The translations under genes were made by a program, and so were the position numbers. Shown here in pieces: positions 24,492 through 32,343 of a DNA stretch of 64,000 bases. Within the stretch, counting starts at the first letter, position 1, and each line of letters begins with the position of its first letter. Source of the DNA: Vibrio rumoiensis (lineage in GTDB: Bacteria > Pseudomonadota > Gammaproteobacteria > Enterobacterales > Vibrionaceae); NCBI RefSeq assembly GCF_002218045.2, contig NZ_AP018687.1, forward strand, positions 62,001 through 126,000. The letters run 5' to 3'. The notes under the pieces are model-generated. The model was not told where the DNA came from. It did not search any database and saw only the letters and a list, made by a program, of their open reading frames with translations.

Positions 24492-25217
24492 TTACTCATT
24501 TCGTTCAAACACTGTCACGAGAACACGCTTCTTGTTGTCGTCGTTGATCACCATGAGGTACTTGAATTTGGAATCGCGGTGGCCCCAGACTTCCACGTTA
24601 TCGACGCGGCCATACTTTCTGGCTTTATGGCGAGCCACCTTTTCGTCAAAAGGCTGGACCTGTAGCTCTGGATGCTGGAGGCGGCCAACGAGTGAGGCCC
24701 ACGGTTTTTTGGGGTCTCCAGAGGTTATCCGGGCCTGATACTGATCGATGGCATGTTGAGTCACCAAGACGGGGCCAATGGCTGGTGTAGAGATTTCGTC
24801 ATGGGTCTGGGTATAGGCCTGCTTGTCCACATCGAGGAGCTCAACATTCCCCTCCCCTGGCTCATCCATGAACTCCATGCTCTGCGAAACCTCAATGGTT
24901 GCGCCTTTCAAGCGACCGGTGAGACAAGCTGCAAACTTGAAAGCAAACTTCTTGCTGGATTTGCCCAGCGCCAGCTTCTTAATTGCGCCTTTAGATACAA
25001 CCAGCTTGTAACCAGCACCAGCACCTGGCTCTCTGCAAAAAACCTGTTTGTCCAGCGCCAGATAGCGAATGGCTACGAGCTCAGCCAAAAGATCCGCTTC
25101 TTCGTGGTCAAAATCAATATGGACATCAAGGATGCCTTTCCGTTTTGTACCAACGCGCCAGAATACAAGGGCTGAATTATTTGAAGTTTTCTTCGAGACG
25201 GTAGTCAATGTCATCAT
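24492..25217 (-). CDS. Unknown protein
   Basis: The 241-residue soluble protein begins MMTLTTVSKKTSNNSALVFW. Its first half is beta-rich and has a conserved-looking KKLALGKSSKKFAFKFAACL stretch; the second half includes VTQHAIDQYQARITSGDPKK, which recalls short repeats seen in toxin/antitoxin-related and phage proteins but does not allow a call. First gene of the group running to 23244. Confidence 0.65.
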   Translation of the reverse strand: MMTLTTVSKKTSNNSALVFWRVGTKRKGILDVHIDFDHEEADLLAELVAIRYLALDKQVFCREPGAGAGYKLVVSKGAIKKLALGKSSKKFAFKFAACLTGRLKGATIEVSQSMEFMDEPGEGNVELLDVDKQAYTQTHDEISTPAIGPVLVTQHAIDQYQARITSGDPKKPWASLVGRLQHPELQVQPFDEKVARHKARKYGRVDNVEVWGHRDSKFKYLMVINDDNKKRVLVTVFERNE

Positions 25218-25330
25218 GGTCTATTTCTCCATTGTCGGGATAATGGTCGGCATCGCCGCCAGCACCCCTATTCGTTTGGGTTCATTTAGATGCTATCACG
25301 GGTTTTAAAAATGCAACCCCTCGTGTCACT

Positions 25331-25705
25331 CTATTTATGGTCCCATGTATTTTTATAAGCTCGGGCTAGGCGTTTCTCGATCACTTCTGACAAACTGCAA
25401 CCATCGACTTCTGACAACCGCTTCAAAATCCTGTGGGCGTTATCGCTTATAGTTATGCTTTTACCAACACCATATCCCCTTCTGCGACGTTGCCTAATAG
25501 ATGTCCCGAGCTTATTAATTTGCTCTGCTGTCAGATATTTATTAATCCATTCGGTGAGTTCTGAGGGTGAGCGTCCTATGCTATTCAGACTATTCACAGC
25601 TTCAAGTTTCTTATCAAAGGGAACGTCACGCCAAAACGCTGGACGTGAAGCGGCTCTGAGGAGATATATTGACGTCGAATGAGCGTCTTCATTGGATACT
25701 TTCAA
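25331..25705 (-). CDS. MatP-like terminus macrodomain protein
   Basis: From a TTG start at 25705 (AAGG ribosome site) the protein has 124 residues. It matches E. coli MatP in order: LTEWINKYLTAEQINKLGTS against [20 protein letters not shown], then IRQRRRR against IRARRKR, then KSITISDNAHRILKRLSEVD against [20 protein letters not shown], and SLSEVIEKRL against TLSETIVQLI. MatP has a four-helix bundle and a ribbon-helix-helix that bind matS and organise the chromosome terminus. A plasmid version could organise the plasmid's own terminus or affect the host's. The C-terminal coiled coil of MatP is absent. Its promoter carries paired matS-like boxes. Confidence 0.75.
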   Translation of the reverse strand: MKVSNEDAHSTSIYLLRAASRPAFWRDVPFDKKLEAVNSLNSIGRSPSELTEWINKYLTAEQINKLGTSIRQRRRRGYGVGKSITISDNAHRILKRLSEVDGCSLSEVIEKRLARAYKNTWDHK

Positions 25706-25720
25706 AAAACCACCTTTTCC

Positions 25721-25756
25721 GTTACATGTCACACTTATCTTATCGTGACATGTAAC
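25721..25756. promoter_or_regulatory. Paired matS-like boxes in the matP-like promoter
   Basis: GTTACATGTCAC (25721-25732) and its inverse GTGACATGTAAC (25745-25756) are perfect 12-bp arms with a 12-base spacer that holds a possible -10 box (TAAGAT). Each arm is itself a near palindrome of GTKAC half sites like matS (GTGACRNYGTCAC). This looks like an autorepression operator. Confidence 0.65.
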
Positions 25757-25778
25757 ACATCAAACTTCAAGTATAAAA

Positions 25779-25802
25779 AAAGGCCAGCTATTGCTGGCCT
25801 TT
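25779..25802 (-). terminator. Terminator of the long 26-32 kb transcript
   Basis: AAGGCCAGC, loop TATT, GCTGGCCTT, with a run of T on the minus strand. It closes the operon that ends with the 38-residue gene at 25826. Confidence 0.85.
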
Positions 25803-25825
25803 TCGTTCATTTTCGCAGTTATTCT

Positions 25826-25942
25826 TTAGGCATTGTGATGCTTTTTTTCTTTCTGTTTCTCATGGTAGAGATACAGACTGCCGCCAGTGACGACAGTGAA
25901 AAATAAAAGCAACCCTAACATACCTAATGTGAAAGCGTCCAT
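25826..25942 (-). CDS. 38-residue single-pass membrane protein
   Basis: The small gene encodes MDAFTLGMLGLLLFFTVVTG, then GSLYLYHEKQKEKKHHNA. One membrane helix followed by a very basic, histidine-ending tail. It follows the 79-residue membrane protein gene by 9 bases and is the last gene before the terminator. Function unknown. Confidence 0.7.
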   Translation of the reverse strand: MDAFTLGMLGLLLFFTVVTGGSLYLYHEKQKEKKHHNA

Positions 25943-25951
25943 TTGACCCCC

Positions 25952-26191
25952 TTAGGAATTGCTGACCTTGGTTAAGATTATACCATAGATCCACAGGATA
26001 ACCCCAACAAACAACACTAAACCGGCTTCTTTGACGGTAATAGTGTCCCCAGATACAGCCAATCCTACAATACCAACACCGATGGCTGTTACGGCGACCT
26101 TACGCAGGTCTTCACCGATAGCTCCCAGAGTCTTCTTGTCAGGAGAGAAAAGACGCACAAACCACGTCTTAATACGCAAAAACTTTTTCAT
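25952..26191 (-). CDS. Two-helix membrane protein
   Basis: The 79-residue protein MKKFLRIKTWFVRLFSPDKK has two membrane segments (VAVTAIGVGIVGLAVSG and LVLFVGVILWIYGIIL). Not recognised. It carries its own structured leader and is followed by the 38-residue membrane protein, so the pair may work together in the inner membrane. Confidence 0.75.
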   Translation of the reverse strand: MKKFLRIKTWFVRLFSPDKKTLGAIGEDLRKVAVTAIGVGIVGLAVSGDTITVKEAGLVLFVGVILWIYGIILTKVSNS

Positions 26192-26260
26192 AATTACCTC
26201 CACAGTTGAAGAGGAGGCGAATCATGCCCGAGAGGGCATGAACACCCCCTCAGGGTTAAA
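26192..26260 (-). promoter_or_regulatory. Structured leader L1 (pseudoknot/SD switch)
   Basis: Box TTAACCC. Hairpin GAGGG/CCCTC plus CCC/GGG. Loop pairs downstream through GGTG/CGCC and TCATG/CATGA. Alternative: CCTCC pairs with the ribosome site GGAGG. Confidence 0.7.
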
Positions 26261-26263
26261 GTT

Positions 26264-26545
26264 TTAAGCAGACAAAGCCGATGGCGGCTTTGCCTTGTTC
26301 ATTTTCATTGAGTTAATGATCTTAGTCGCTTCGTCAGCAAAAGGACCAGTAACTTGGATGGACTCCCTTCTTGCGAAAGAAGCCGTCACCATCATTCTCT
26401 GGCAGTGCATCAGATTACGATACCGAGACCGCATAAGCTCAATGTAAGCCGCAGAGTCACCCTCCCACCCCTCAGGGGGTGAGAAGGAGCACACTTCGTC
26501 GTTACCAGGCGTGGTATCAACCTTTGAGACATCAATGACGGGCAT
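26264..26545 (-). CDS. Unknown protein coupled to the primase
   Basis: The 93-residue protein MPVIDVSKVDTTPGNDEVCS overlaps the end of the primase gene in another frame (ribosome site AGGAG lies in the primase's last codons), so it is translated by coupling. C-terminal half is helical and basic. Not recognised; probably a partner of the primase. Confidence 0.7.
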   Translation of the reverse strand: MPVIDVSKVDTTPGNDEVCSFSPPEGWEGDSAAYIELMRSRYRNLMHCQRMMVTASFARRESIQVTGPFADEATKIINSMKMNKAKPPSALSA

Positions 26546-28259
26546 ACTCATCTCTCCTTCTCGCAATAAAATCGCGCAGGTAGCGAGCATTTGGAAAGCC
26601 GAGGCTTCCCTGACTCATCAGGACATCGTTCCAGTCAATCCCTTTCGCTCTGGGCGGGATAGGGAGCTTAGGCAGCAGGATGTACACACGAATGCCGCGC
26701 TTCTCCAGCTTGGCTTTCAGCACATTCGCTGACTTCTCACCAGTCACAGACTTATCTTTGTCAGCCCAGATCAGTACGGTGTGAACACCTTCCGGAACCT
26801 CGAAGGACTCCATCAGGGTCGCATTGACCGTTGACCAAACCGGGATTTGAGTGACTCGATAAGCGGATAGAGCTGTTTCCAACCCTTCTGCAACACCCAG
26901 GATACCCTCAGTCGGTTCACCAAGGCGGATGGCCGCACCATTGACATCCAAACCTTCCGGAATGGGCATCATTTTCTTGGCGTTGCCGACCTTAGCTTTC
27001 TTACCGTTTGGGGTGAGATAGGTGCGGTGGAGCGTTACCAGATTGCCTTCCACATCTCGGATAGCGCAGACGATAGCCGGGAACTTCCCAACTTCATTGC
27101 CATCTTCGTCGTAGTAGGCCATAGCCGGATTGAACCGCAGACAGTCTGTTTTTTCTACTTCATCGACCTTGAACAGAAGCTCACGGTTTTTGAAGTACAG
27201 ACGCATTGGCTCAGTCACATGACTGGAGAACGGTAAACACTCGTTCCATACCTTCTCGATTTTCTCACGGAGACGAGCACTGTAAGCGCGTTCGCGCTCC
27301 ATTCTCTTCTCCATTTCCTCTTGGAGCTCAAGCAGCCAAGGCTTGGGTTGTTCACGAAACATCGGAACAACTTTCGGCTTGACTTCACTGCTTTGCGCTT
27401 CGGGTTGTGTTGCCGCAGATTGTGCTTGCGGTGCCGGAGTTGCTACCGTGTGATTGACCACAGGGGCCGTCTCAACATAGTGACTCACCGGTTCAACACC
27501 ACCGTTTGAACGAGCGCGGAACTGCGTTACCGTAGCGCCACGACGTTCGACCAACCAAGTGTTGCGGTGCGTTTGCATAGGTTGTTCTCTCACAACATTC
27601 CCCTGATCGTCTTTAACTTCAACGACGACAGTTACAGGCTCGCGCCCGAGGTTTGTCATGATGATCTCATCCCCATACTTGGCCTCGCTTTCACCAATGG
27701 CTCTTTCAAGATCCACACCCCAAACGGTGCGTTCCAAGCCACTCTTGTCACGGATGAAGGCAAAGTAGCTAAGCTCATTGTCTTCGTTATGCTCGTAGGG
27801 AGCTTTACCGTGGGCGATCAGAGTACCGGCAATGGATTTCTTGCGATTCTTGGAATCGAGAACCTTGTTGTTTACCTTCATAGGCTCTTGCTGAACAGGC
27901 GCTTTGGCCTGGGCAGGAGCTCGTGACGGTGCAGCAGATTGTTGATACTGGGGTTGCTCTTTCTCAACTCCCAAGTAATCACCAACCTCGCTTAGGCACT
28001 GCTTAAAGTCCCAATTATTGAGCCACATGAGCAACTCAAAACCATCATGATTAGCACCGCATGTGTTGCATACGCCGCCACCAGTCAGGTGGGCATCCTT
28101 GAACAGTCGGAAGCCATCTTTCCCGCCGTGGATAGGGCAAGAAACATGACGACCTGGTTTACGGAGAGCTGGTTCAAGATGGGGCGCTAGGGCCGCCAGG
28201 ATGAATAGCCAGTTTCCGTTAGCCGCTTCACGAACGGTGTCAGCTTTGTAGTAAGACAT
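26532..28259 (-). CDS. TOPRIM/zinc-finger plasmid primase
   Basis: The 575-residue protein has an N-terminal zinc motif (CPIHGG ... CNTCGAN, about residues 35-65), a long linker rich in Q/A/P (about 100-290), and a C-terminal TOPRIM domain with the two acidic motifs GVAEGLETALSAYR and VLIWADKDKS, followed by PPRAKGIDWNDVL. This is the architecture of plasmid and phage DNA primases with DUF7146-type domains, which make RNA primers for lagging-strand or post-transfer synthesis. No helicase domain is present. Start at MSYYKADTVR behind a tandem structured leader. Confidence 0.85.
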   Translation of the reverse strand: MSYYKADTVREAANGNWLFILAALAPHLEPALRKPGRHVSCPIHGGKDGFRLFKDAHLTGGGVCNTCGANHDGFELLMWLNNWDFKQCLSEVGDYLGVEKEQPQYQQSAAPSRAPAQAKAPVQQEPMKVNNKVLDSKNRKKSIAGTLIAHGKAPYEHNEDNELSYFAFIRDKSGLERTVWGVDLERAIGESEAKYGDEIIMTNLGREPVTVVVEVKDDQGNVVREQPMQTHRNTWLVERRGATVTQFRARSNGGVEPVSHYVETAPVVNHTVATPAPQAQSAATQPEAQSSEVKPKVVPMFREQPKPWLLELQEEMEKRMERERAYSARLREKIEKVWNECLPFSSHVTEPMRLYFKNRELLFKVDEVEKTDCLRFNPAMAYYDEDGNEVGKFPAIVCAIRDVEGNLVTLHRTYLTPNGKKAKVGNAKKMMPIPEGLDVNGAAIRLGEPTEGILGVAEGLETALSAYRVTQIPVWSTVNATLMESFEVPEGVHTVLIWADKDKSVTGEKSANVLKAKLEKRGIRVYILLPKLPIPPRAKGIDWNDVLMSQGSLGFPNARYLRDFIARRRDEYARH

Positions 28260-28405
28260 AGGTTTTCTCCTTAGCGTGAACCCCAGCATCGAGGCTTCCT
28301 TAACCCCCCGTTGCCAGGGTTTTAAGGAAACCCCGACACTGGGAGGATGTGCCAAGGAGGCTCCCCAGCCGGGGAGAACTCCCCGGCAAGGGGTTTAAAA
28401 GATCG
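28260..28405 (-). promoter_or_regulatory. Tandem structured leader L2 of the primase
   Basis: Two units in a row. The outer one (about 28335-28405) begins TTTAAACCCC and has a CCGGGGAG/CTCCCCGG hairpin. In the inner one the stretch GGTTTCCTTAA can pair with TTAAGGAAGCC, or instead with the ribosome site region AAGGAGAAAACC. It is the longest leader of the family. Confidence 0.6.
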
Positions 28406-28435
28406 CCCCCGAAACGGAGGCGAATTTTGTGAATA

Positions 28436-28822
28436 TCACAAGCACAAATGGGTGCCCTCTTCCGAGGCCATCATGACTGTGACATCTGCGGTTACAGGAT
28501 CTGACTTAATCACAACCTCAGTGGGTTTGAAAAAGCCATCTACAGTAGGCATGGGGTAGTAAAGACGAATCTTTCCCCAGTTCTTGTTGTCGGTAAAAGC
28601 GACCTTTGTTTGAGCAACACAAAGCTGCAAAAACATGAAAAGGAAGTCTTCTACTGAGTGTTTACCATCTGCACCAAATACACCATCGACAATTGCCGGG
28701 GTCACTGCCACATTCGTCAGGAAACCAGCTTGCTTACCGATGGAAGATTGGTCCACCAGCAGTCCATCATTGATGGCTTGTTGACGGATTTGGGCGATGT
28801 CCAATTTAGCTAATTGGTTCAT
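28436..28822 (-). CDS. Unknown protein
   Basis: The 128-residue soluble protein MNQLAKLDIAQIRQQAINDG is not recognised. Its C-terminal half is beta-rich (KIRLYYPMPTVDGFF, VIKSDPVTADVTVMM). It lies directly upstream of the primase and has its own structured leader. Confidence 0.7.
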   Translation of the reverse strand: MNQLAKLDIAQIRQQAINDGLLVDQSSIGKQAGFLTNVAVTPAIVDGVFGADGKHSVEDFLFMFLQLCVAQTKVAFTDNKNWGKIRLYYPMPTVDGFFKPTEVVIKSDPVTADVTVMMASEEGTHLCL

Positions 28823-28888
28823 AAGGTGTACTCCAAAGTTAATGGGTACACCAACCCCGTGCGGGGAAGTGTACCCGCATGGGTTATT
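28823..28888 (-). promoter_or_regulatory. Structured leader L3
   Basis: Box ATAACCC. Hairpin TGCGGG/CCCGCA. Loop GGGTACAC pairs downstream with GTGTACCC. Alternative GGTGTAC/GTACACC closes around the ribosome site TTTGGAG. Confidence 0.75.
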
Positions 28889-28928
28889 GAAAGGTCACGG
28901 CCAAAGCCGAGCTTTAAGGTTCCGAATT

Positions 28929-29078
28929 TTACGCTGGCAAGATGCGCCAAAGAACGGTCGGGGGAAACGAGTCAGCGACACGCTTCACATTCACGTAAAG
29001 AGTGTCTGTAAAGACACGCTCTAAGCGACGACCACCTTGACGATAAACCAGCTTAAAATTTTGGAATTTGCTATTCAT
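28929..29078 (-). CDS. 49-residue basic protein
   Basis: Starting at an ATG 4 bases after a strong GGAGGTATCC region, it encodes MNSKFQNFKLVYRQGGRRLE, then RVFTDTLYVNVKRVADSFPP and TVLWRILPA. Basic, no known domain. The structured leader and good ribosome site make it a real gene. It is the first gene after repeat R1. Confidence 0.7.
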   Translation of the reverse strand: MNSKFQNFKLVYRQGGRRLERVFTDTLYVNVKRVADSFPPTVLWRILPA

Positions 29079-29140
29079 GGATACCTCCAGAAAAAACGGG
29101 AGGTATCTCCAGCAGGAGATAAACTCCCGCAGGGATTAGT
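29079..29140 (-). promoter_or_regulatory. Structured leader L4
   Basis: Box TAATCCC. Hairpin around CCTGC. Loop GGGAG..TATCT pairs downstream with AGATA.CTCCC. Alternative GATACCTCC pairs over 9 bases with the ribosome site GGAGGTATC. Confidence 0.75.
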
Positions 29141-29156
29141 AAATTAACGTTAATTT
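29141..29156. promoter_or_regulatory. Palindrome AAATTAACGTTAATTT next to R1
   Basis: Perfect 16-bp palindrome between repeat R1 and leader L4. Identical copies at 47752 and 52062 are in the same position relative to R6 and R7. Confidence 0.6.
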
Positions 29157-29283
29157 GCTGTTTGTTTTTGGCGACCAGCTATCGCACGTTTTCGCTCTCC
29201 GGAGAGAACAAAATCTGCTTACTGATGGCTTTACCATGAGTAAAAAGACTTGGAAAGTAAAGCAGGGGTTTCCCCCTGCCTTG
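29157..29283 (-). repeat. Structured repeat element R1
   Basis: Minus strand order: G-rich hairpin at the stop codon (CAGGGG/CCCCTG), variable stem TTACTCATGG/CCATCAGTAA, stem CTC-TCCG-GAG between TTTTG and CGAAAA, then GCGA-TAGCTGG-TCGC, A-rich linker and CAGC. GCTG in the loop can pair with CAGC. Confidence 0.75.
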
Positions 29284-29284
29284 A

Positions 29285-30136
29285 TTATGCCGCTTTGAGG
29301 TGGCGAGAGAAGAAGTCCCTGGTTTGCTGGATAGCAGCCCGGAGAAGTTCTCGTCTGTAACCAGCGTAACTCTTGTCATCACTGGCAACGGTCAAACCGT
29401 GCAGACTATCTTCACCCAGAACTATCTCGTTTTCACGAGAGAGTACCTCAACTCGTAGGCCAAGAACTCGCTCTTTCCCTTCCAGAATGGAGCAAATTGT
29501 TTGGTCTCGTACTTCGTCATCCCAGTGGCCCATATCGAAATCCCGCTCAGGGAGTTCAGTCACACGCACCAGGTAGTTTTCAGTGGTCCGTTCCCAAACC
29601 ACCTCTTCTTCGCATGGAGATGCCTCTATCAGCGAGTATCCGTCGGATTCGAGCTTCTTGGAAATGCTTTTCACATCATCCGCCAGCTCCAACACAAAAC
29701 GATCCCAGATGTCTTGCCAACGCTCGATCATATCCTGGTTAATCGCTTCAATGCCGGTTCCTAGCATGGTGTCATCATCAGGGAAGATCCCTGTAAAGTC
29801 CACGTTGTCGTCGATGTTCATGCAGTTCCAGTGGCAGTAGTGATGCCCATAACTGTTCCGGGTAATGGACAAGTCACAGGAACCATACTCACGGAGGACA
29901 AAAAGCATATTCTCAATGTCTTTCTGTGCCATCAGGTTCTTCACGCGACTGACAGCATCTACTTGGCCGAGCTCAGTGCTGAATAGGCGCTTCATGAGTG
30001 CTTTTACGTCATCAACGCCCAAGTCTCCATAAAATGCCATTCCATCGCCCTGGCAGTACCCGAGACTGTACTCAATTTTCAGATCATCCGGGTATCCGCA
30101 CTTAACCAGTTCGTTTTGAAAATGCTGTTTAATCAT
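29285..30136 (-). CDS. Unknown acidic protein
   Basis: The 283-residue soluble protein MIKQHFQNELVKCGYPDDLK includes YSLGYCQGDGMAFYGDLGVD and RNSYGHHYCHWNCMNIDDNV with His and Cys that may bind metal. I do not recognise the family, though similar plasmid proteins of unknown role occur in IncA/C- and SXT-like elements. Last gene before repeat R1. Confidence 0.7.
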   Translation of the reverse strand: MIKQHFQNELVKCGYPDDLKIEYSLGYCQGDGMAFYGDLGVDDVKALMKRLFSTELGQVDAVSRVKNLMAQKDIENMLFVLREYGSCDLSITRNSYGHHYCHWNCMNIDDNVDFTGIFPDDDTMLGTGIEAINQDMIERWQDIWDRFVLELADDVKSISKKLESDGYSLIEASPCEEEVVWERTTENYLVRVTELPERDFDMGHWDDEVRDQTICSILEGKERVLGLRVEVLSRENEIVLGEDSLHGLTVASDDKSYAGYRRELLRAAIQQTRDFFSRHLKAA

Positions 30137-30203
30137 TGGTATCTCCTTAGTTTCAGAGGGAGACACCACCCCCGCAGGGACTAATGTCCCCCGTGGGGTT
30201 AAT
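30137..30203 (-). promoter_or_regulatory. Structured leader L5
   Basis: Box TTAACCCC. Hairpin CCCC.CGGGG/CCC.GCGGGG. GGGGGACA pairs downstream with TGTCTCCC. Alternative GTGTCTCC pairs over 8 bases with GGAGATAC, which is the ribosome site. Confidence 0.75.
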
Positions 30204-30211
30204 ATTTGGGT

Positions 30212-30769
30212 TTAAGAAGCCTTGCGGCTTAATTCAGCATCGAATCGAGGGCCTTTGATAACCGCAGTTTTCATAACCTCGAAGTTTCTTGGGTAACGCA
30301 GCTTTGAAACTGCGCCAGCACGGATGTCGGCAGCCTCACTTGGAGATACAAGCCTAAACCCTTCGCTAGTTTCAACGTAGAACCAACCGGCGTAACGCTC
30401 ATAGGCATACTGCTGGTATTGTTCAGTCGCTATGTTCTTCTGGATCGCCTCATTTAACGCCTCAACAACACTGTCATCTTTCGTGATGATGTTGAAAACA
30501 TGAGAGACCGTAAGAAAGTTCCCAAAGAAACAAGCTGCTCCCAGCCAAGGCTGGAATATCTTATCATTGCGCCCCGTCTTAATCAGGGGTTCAAACGGAT
30601 AAGAACGGTAGCAGTGATACTGCTCAAACATTGGATCAAGAACGTTGTTGCCGAGAACATCCAGCAAAGTCTGAATGTTATCCGGGTCTTGGCCTGCCCA
30701 CTTACTCCCGTTGCTGAGAATCAGTGTCTTGCCGTCAGTACGTTCCAGAGCTTGTTCAAAGTTAGACAT
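30212..30769 (-). CDS. Unknown protein
   Basis: The 185-residue protein MSNFEQALERTDGKTLILSN has no recognised domain. The region HCYRSYPFEPLIKTGRNDKI and a basic C-terminus suggest a soluble protein. Start at MSNFEQ behind leader L6. Confidence 0.7.
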   Translation of the reverse strand: MSNFEQALERTDGKTLILSNGSKWAGQDPDNIQTLLDVLGNNVLDPMFEQYHCYRSYPFEPLIKTGRNDKIFQPWLGAACFFGNFLTVSHVFNIITKDDSVVEALNEAIQKNIATEQYQQYAYERYAGWFYVETSEGFRLVSPSEAADIRAGAVSKLRYPRNFEVMKTAVIKGPRFDAELSRKAS

Positions 30770-30834
30770 AGTGCATTCCTTATAGTTAGGACGCACCACA
30801 CCCTCTCGGGATGATGCGCCCGAGTGAGGGTTAA
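30770..30834 (-). promoter_or_regulatory. Structured leader L6
   Basis: Box TTAACCC. Hairpin CCCTC.TCGGG/CCCGAGAGGG. Loop GGGCGCATCAT pairs with GTGGTGCGTCC over 11 positions with wobble pairs. Alternative GTGC..TCCT/AGGA..GCAC covers the ribosome site. Confidence 0.8.
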
Positions 30835-30838
30835 CTTA

Positions 30839-31051
30839 TTAAGACAGATTTTGATTGGCGAACTGTTGCAACTCAAATAGAGCTTCTATCACACAATCGT
30901 AGCCATCAATCTCAGACGACAAATCAATACCTAGTTCACTTAAATCAGAGAGTAATTCAGTATCTTCGGCCAAATACCTTTGAATTTCCCCTAGCTTACA
31001 TGCCAGTGTATTAACCTGCTCTTTTGATAAGGATTTTAGTGATGCTTTCAT
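30839..31051 (-). CDS. Small acidic protein
   Basis: The 70-residue helical protein MKASLKSLSKEQVNTLACKL is not recognised. Its ATG overlaps the stop of the preceding gene by 4 bases, and it accordingly has no structured leader of its own. Confidence 0.65.
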   Translation of the reverse strand: MKASLKSLSKEQVNTLACKLGEIQRYLAEDTELLSDLSELGIDLSSEIDGYDCVIEALFELQQFANQNLS

Positions 31052-31314
31052 AGCATTTCACCAAAAAGGTCATCTTTGATGGCAGAAAAATCGACTGGAG
31101 ATTGGTCTCCATAGGTCTGATTTACGCCACCAGCATCATCAACACTGACAAAGACCGTTCGGAGTAACCCGTTAGGCTTTGCTGGGTAAACGATACTGAC
31201 ATGCTGACCTTTGTACTGTTCAGACAAAGTGCTTTGAAGCTCATCAACCGAACGGAATTTCCGGTCGCGGCCAAAGTCCTTAATCTTGATTTCGCCAGGT
31301 TGTAGGTTAGTCAT
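31048..31314 (-). CDS. Small unknown protein
   Basis: The 88-residue protein MTNLQPGEIKIKDFGRDRKF is not recognised. Its start lies inside the last codons of the YfbR-like gene, so it is translationally coupled and lacks a structured leader. Confidence 0.65.
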   Translation of the reverse strand: MTNLQPGEIKIKDFGRDRKFRSVDELQSTLSEQYKGQHVSIVYPAKPNGLLRTVFVSVDDAGGVNQTYGDQSPVDFSAIKDDLFGEML

Positions 31315-31912
31315 CGTTACCCCCTGACAGCAGTTTATCTACTGAATGGCCGAGTCCGTTACCAAACCATTTATCCAGAGCGTCGATTTCCGGAAAGTCC
31401 AATTTCACCTGAGCAACAACCAGCTCCATTTTGCTAAGCGCATCCTGGAACTCAATGCCATTACCTGCGGCCACCTCAAGTTTGCACTTGATGTAAGCGG
31501 AGTAGGTATCACAGGCCTTAACCAGTGATTGTTCATAGCCACCGGGAGCGAAGGCTATGGCGACTGCATCCTGTAGCTCTACGGGAAGAGTCTGAATGAG
31601 TTTGTCCTCTGCGGCCTTCTCCAATCTTTCAAACTCACGCTGCAAAACAGCATTTGCTTTCTTGACTGGTGTTACAACATCAGAGCAGAGAACCTCGGCA
31701 GCGTCATGCAAAGAAGCATGAGCCAGCATAGTTGCCAGATCCACCGACTTACCTTGCTGAATAGCGATATTGCCAGCCAGATAGGAAAGTAAGGTAACAA
31801 CAGCGCTGTGCTCTAACACAGACTCTGGTTGAACAGAGTGCATCAGTGACCAGCGTTTGATCAGGCGTTGGCGCAAGGCCAGAGCTAAAAAGCCGAAATT
31901 TGAATTAGACAT
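31307..31912 (-). CDS. YfbR-like HD-domain 5'-deoxynucleotidase
   Basis: The 201-residue protein matches E. coli YfbR along its length: [20 protein letters not shown] against [42 protein letters not shown] against MYHDASEVLTGDLPTPVK, and [15 protein letters not shown] against SLVKQADALCAYLKC. The H...HD...D metal ligands are all present. YfbR removes phosphate from deoxyribonucleoside 5'-monophosphates. On a plasmid it may alter dNTP pools in a new host or counter nucleotide-based defence (inference). Confidence 0.85.
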   Translation of the reverse strand: [201 protein letters not shown]

Positions 31913-31978
31913 AGTGCCTCCAAAATTGGTTGGAGGTACACCAAAGCCGACCGGGCCTTGGTATACCCGGTTGGGTTA
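31913..31978 (-). promoter_or_regulatory. Structured leader L7
   Basis: Box TTAACCC. Hairpin ACCGGG/CCCGGT. Loop TATACCAAGG pairs with CTTTGGTGTA over all 10 positions. Alternative CCTCCAA/TTGGAGG covers the ribosome site. Confidence 0.8.
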
Positions 31979-31983
31979 ATGAG

Positions 31984-32187
31984 TTATCTCGGGTCAAGCT
32001 GCTTAGCTATAGCGAGTAAAAACGGATGGAATGGATGATCTTGCGGGACACCCCCAACAAGCTCACGGGCTAAACCGACTGAATTGGTAGCCAACACCTC
32101 TTTGACGGCCAGAATGATTTCATCATTGATTTCATCCTGGGTCTTTCGTTGTTGGTCCACCAGCCGACTTAACTTTTTTAGGCTCAT
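31984..32187 (-). CDS. Small unknown protein
   Basis: The 67-residue helical protein MSLKKLSRLVDQQRKTQDEI is not recognised. First gene of the transcript that starts at the activator box at 32344. Confidence 0.65.
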   Translation of the reverse strand: MSLKKLSRLVDQQRKTQDEINDEIILAVKEVLATNSVGLARELVGGVPQDHPFHPFLLAIAKQLDPR

Positions 32188-32247
32188 GCTTCTCTCCTTT
32201 GGTTATGGGAGAGAAACCCAGGAGGGGTTTTCCTCCCGAGGGGTAAG
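32188..32247 (-). promoter_or_regulatory. Structured leader L8
   Basis: Box TTACCCC. Loop segment GGGAGGAAAAC pairs with GTTTCTCTCCC (10 of 11). Alternative TTCTCTCC pairs over 8 bases with the ribosome site GGAGAGAA. The first hairpin is weak here. Confidence 0.65.
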
Positions 32248-32254
32248 TTTATTG

Positions 32255-32340
32255 CTGTTTTAGGCCAGCTACCGTTATAGCCAGCAAACGCTGACAATAA
32301 GCAAAGAGTATGACAGGCATGTACAAGGGTAAAACGCTGT
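32255..32340 (-). repeat. Structured repeat element R2 (degenerate)
   Basis: Keeps GG-TAGCTGG-CC, the A-rich linker and CAGC. Upstream stems are shorter than in other copies. It is the promoter-proximal copy after the activator box at 32344. Confidence 0.55.
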
Positions 32341-32343
32341 AAT

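Noticed and set aside
29157..29220. PreQ1-I riboswitch-like layout (small hairpin, A-rich tail, loop-tail pairing) in the R elements
   Set aside because: The conserved loop is TAGCTGG with GCTG/CAGC pairing, not the preQ1-I loop, and the genes downstream have nothing to do with queuosine.
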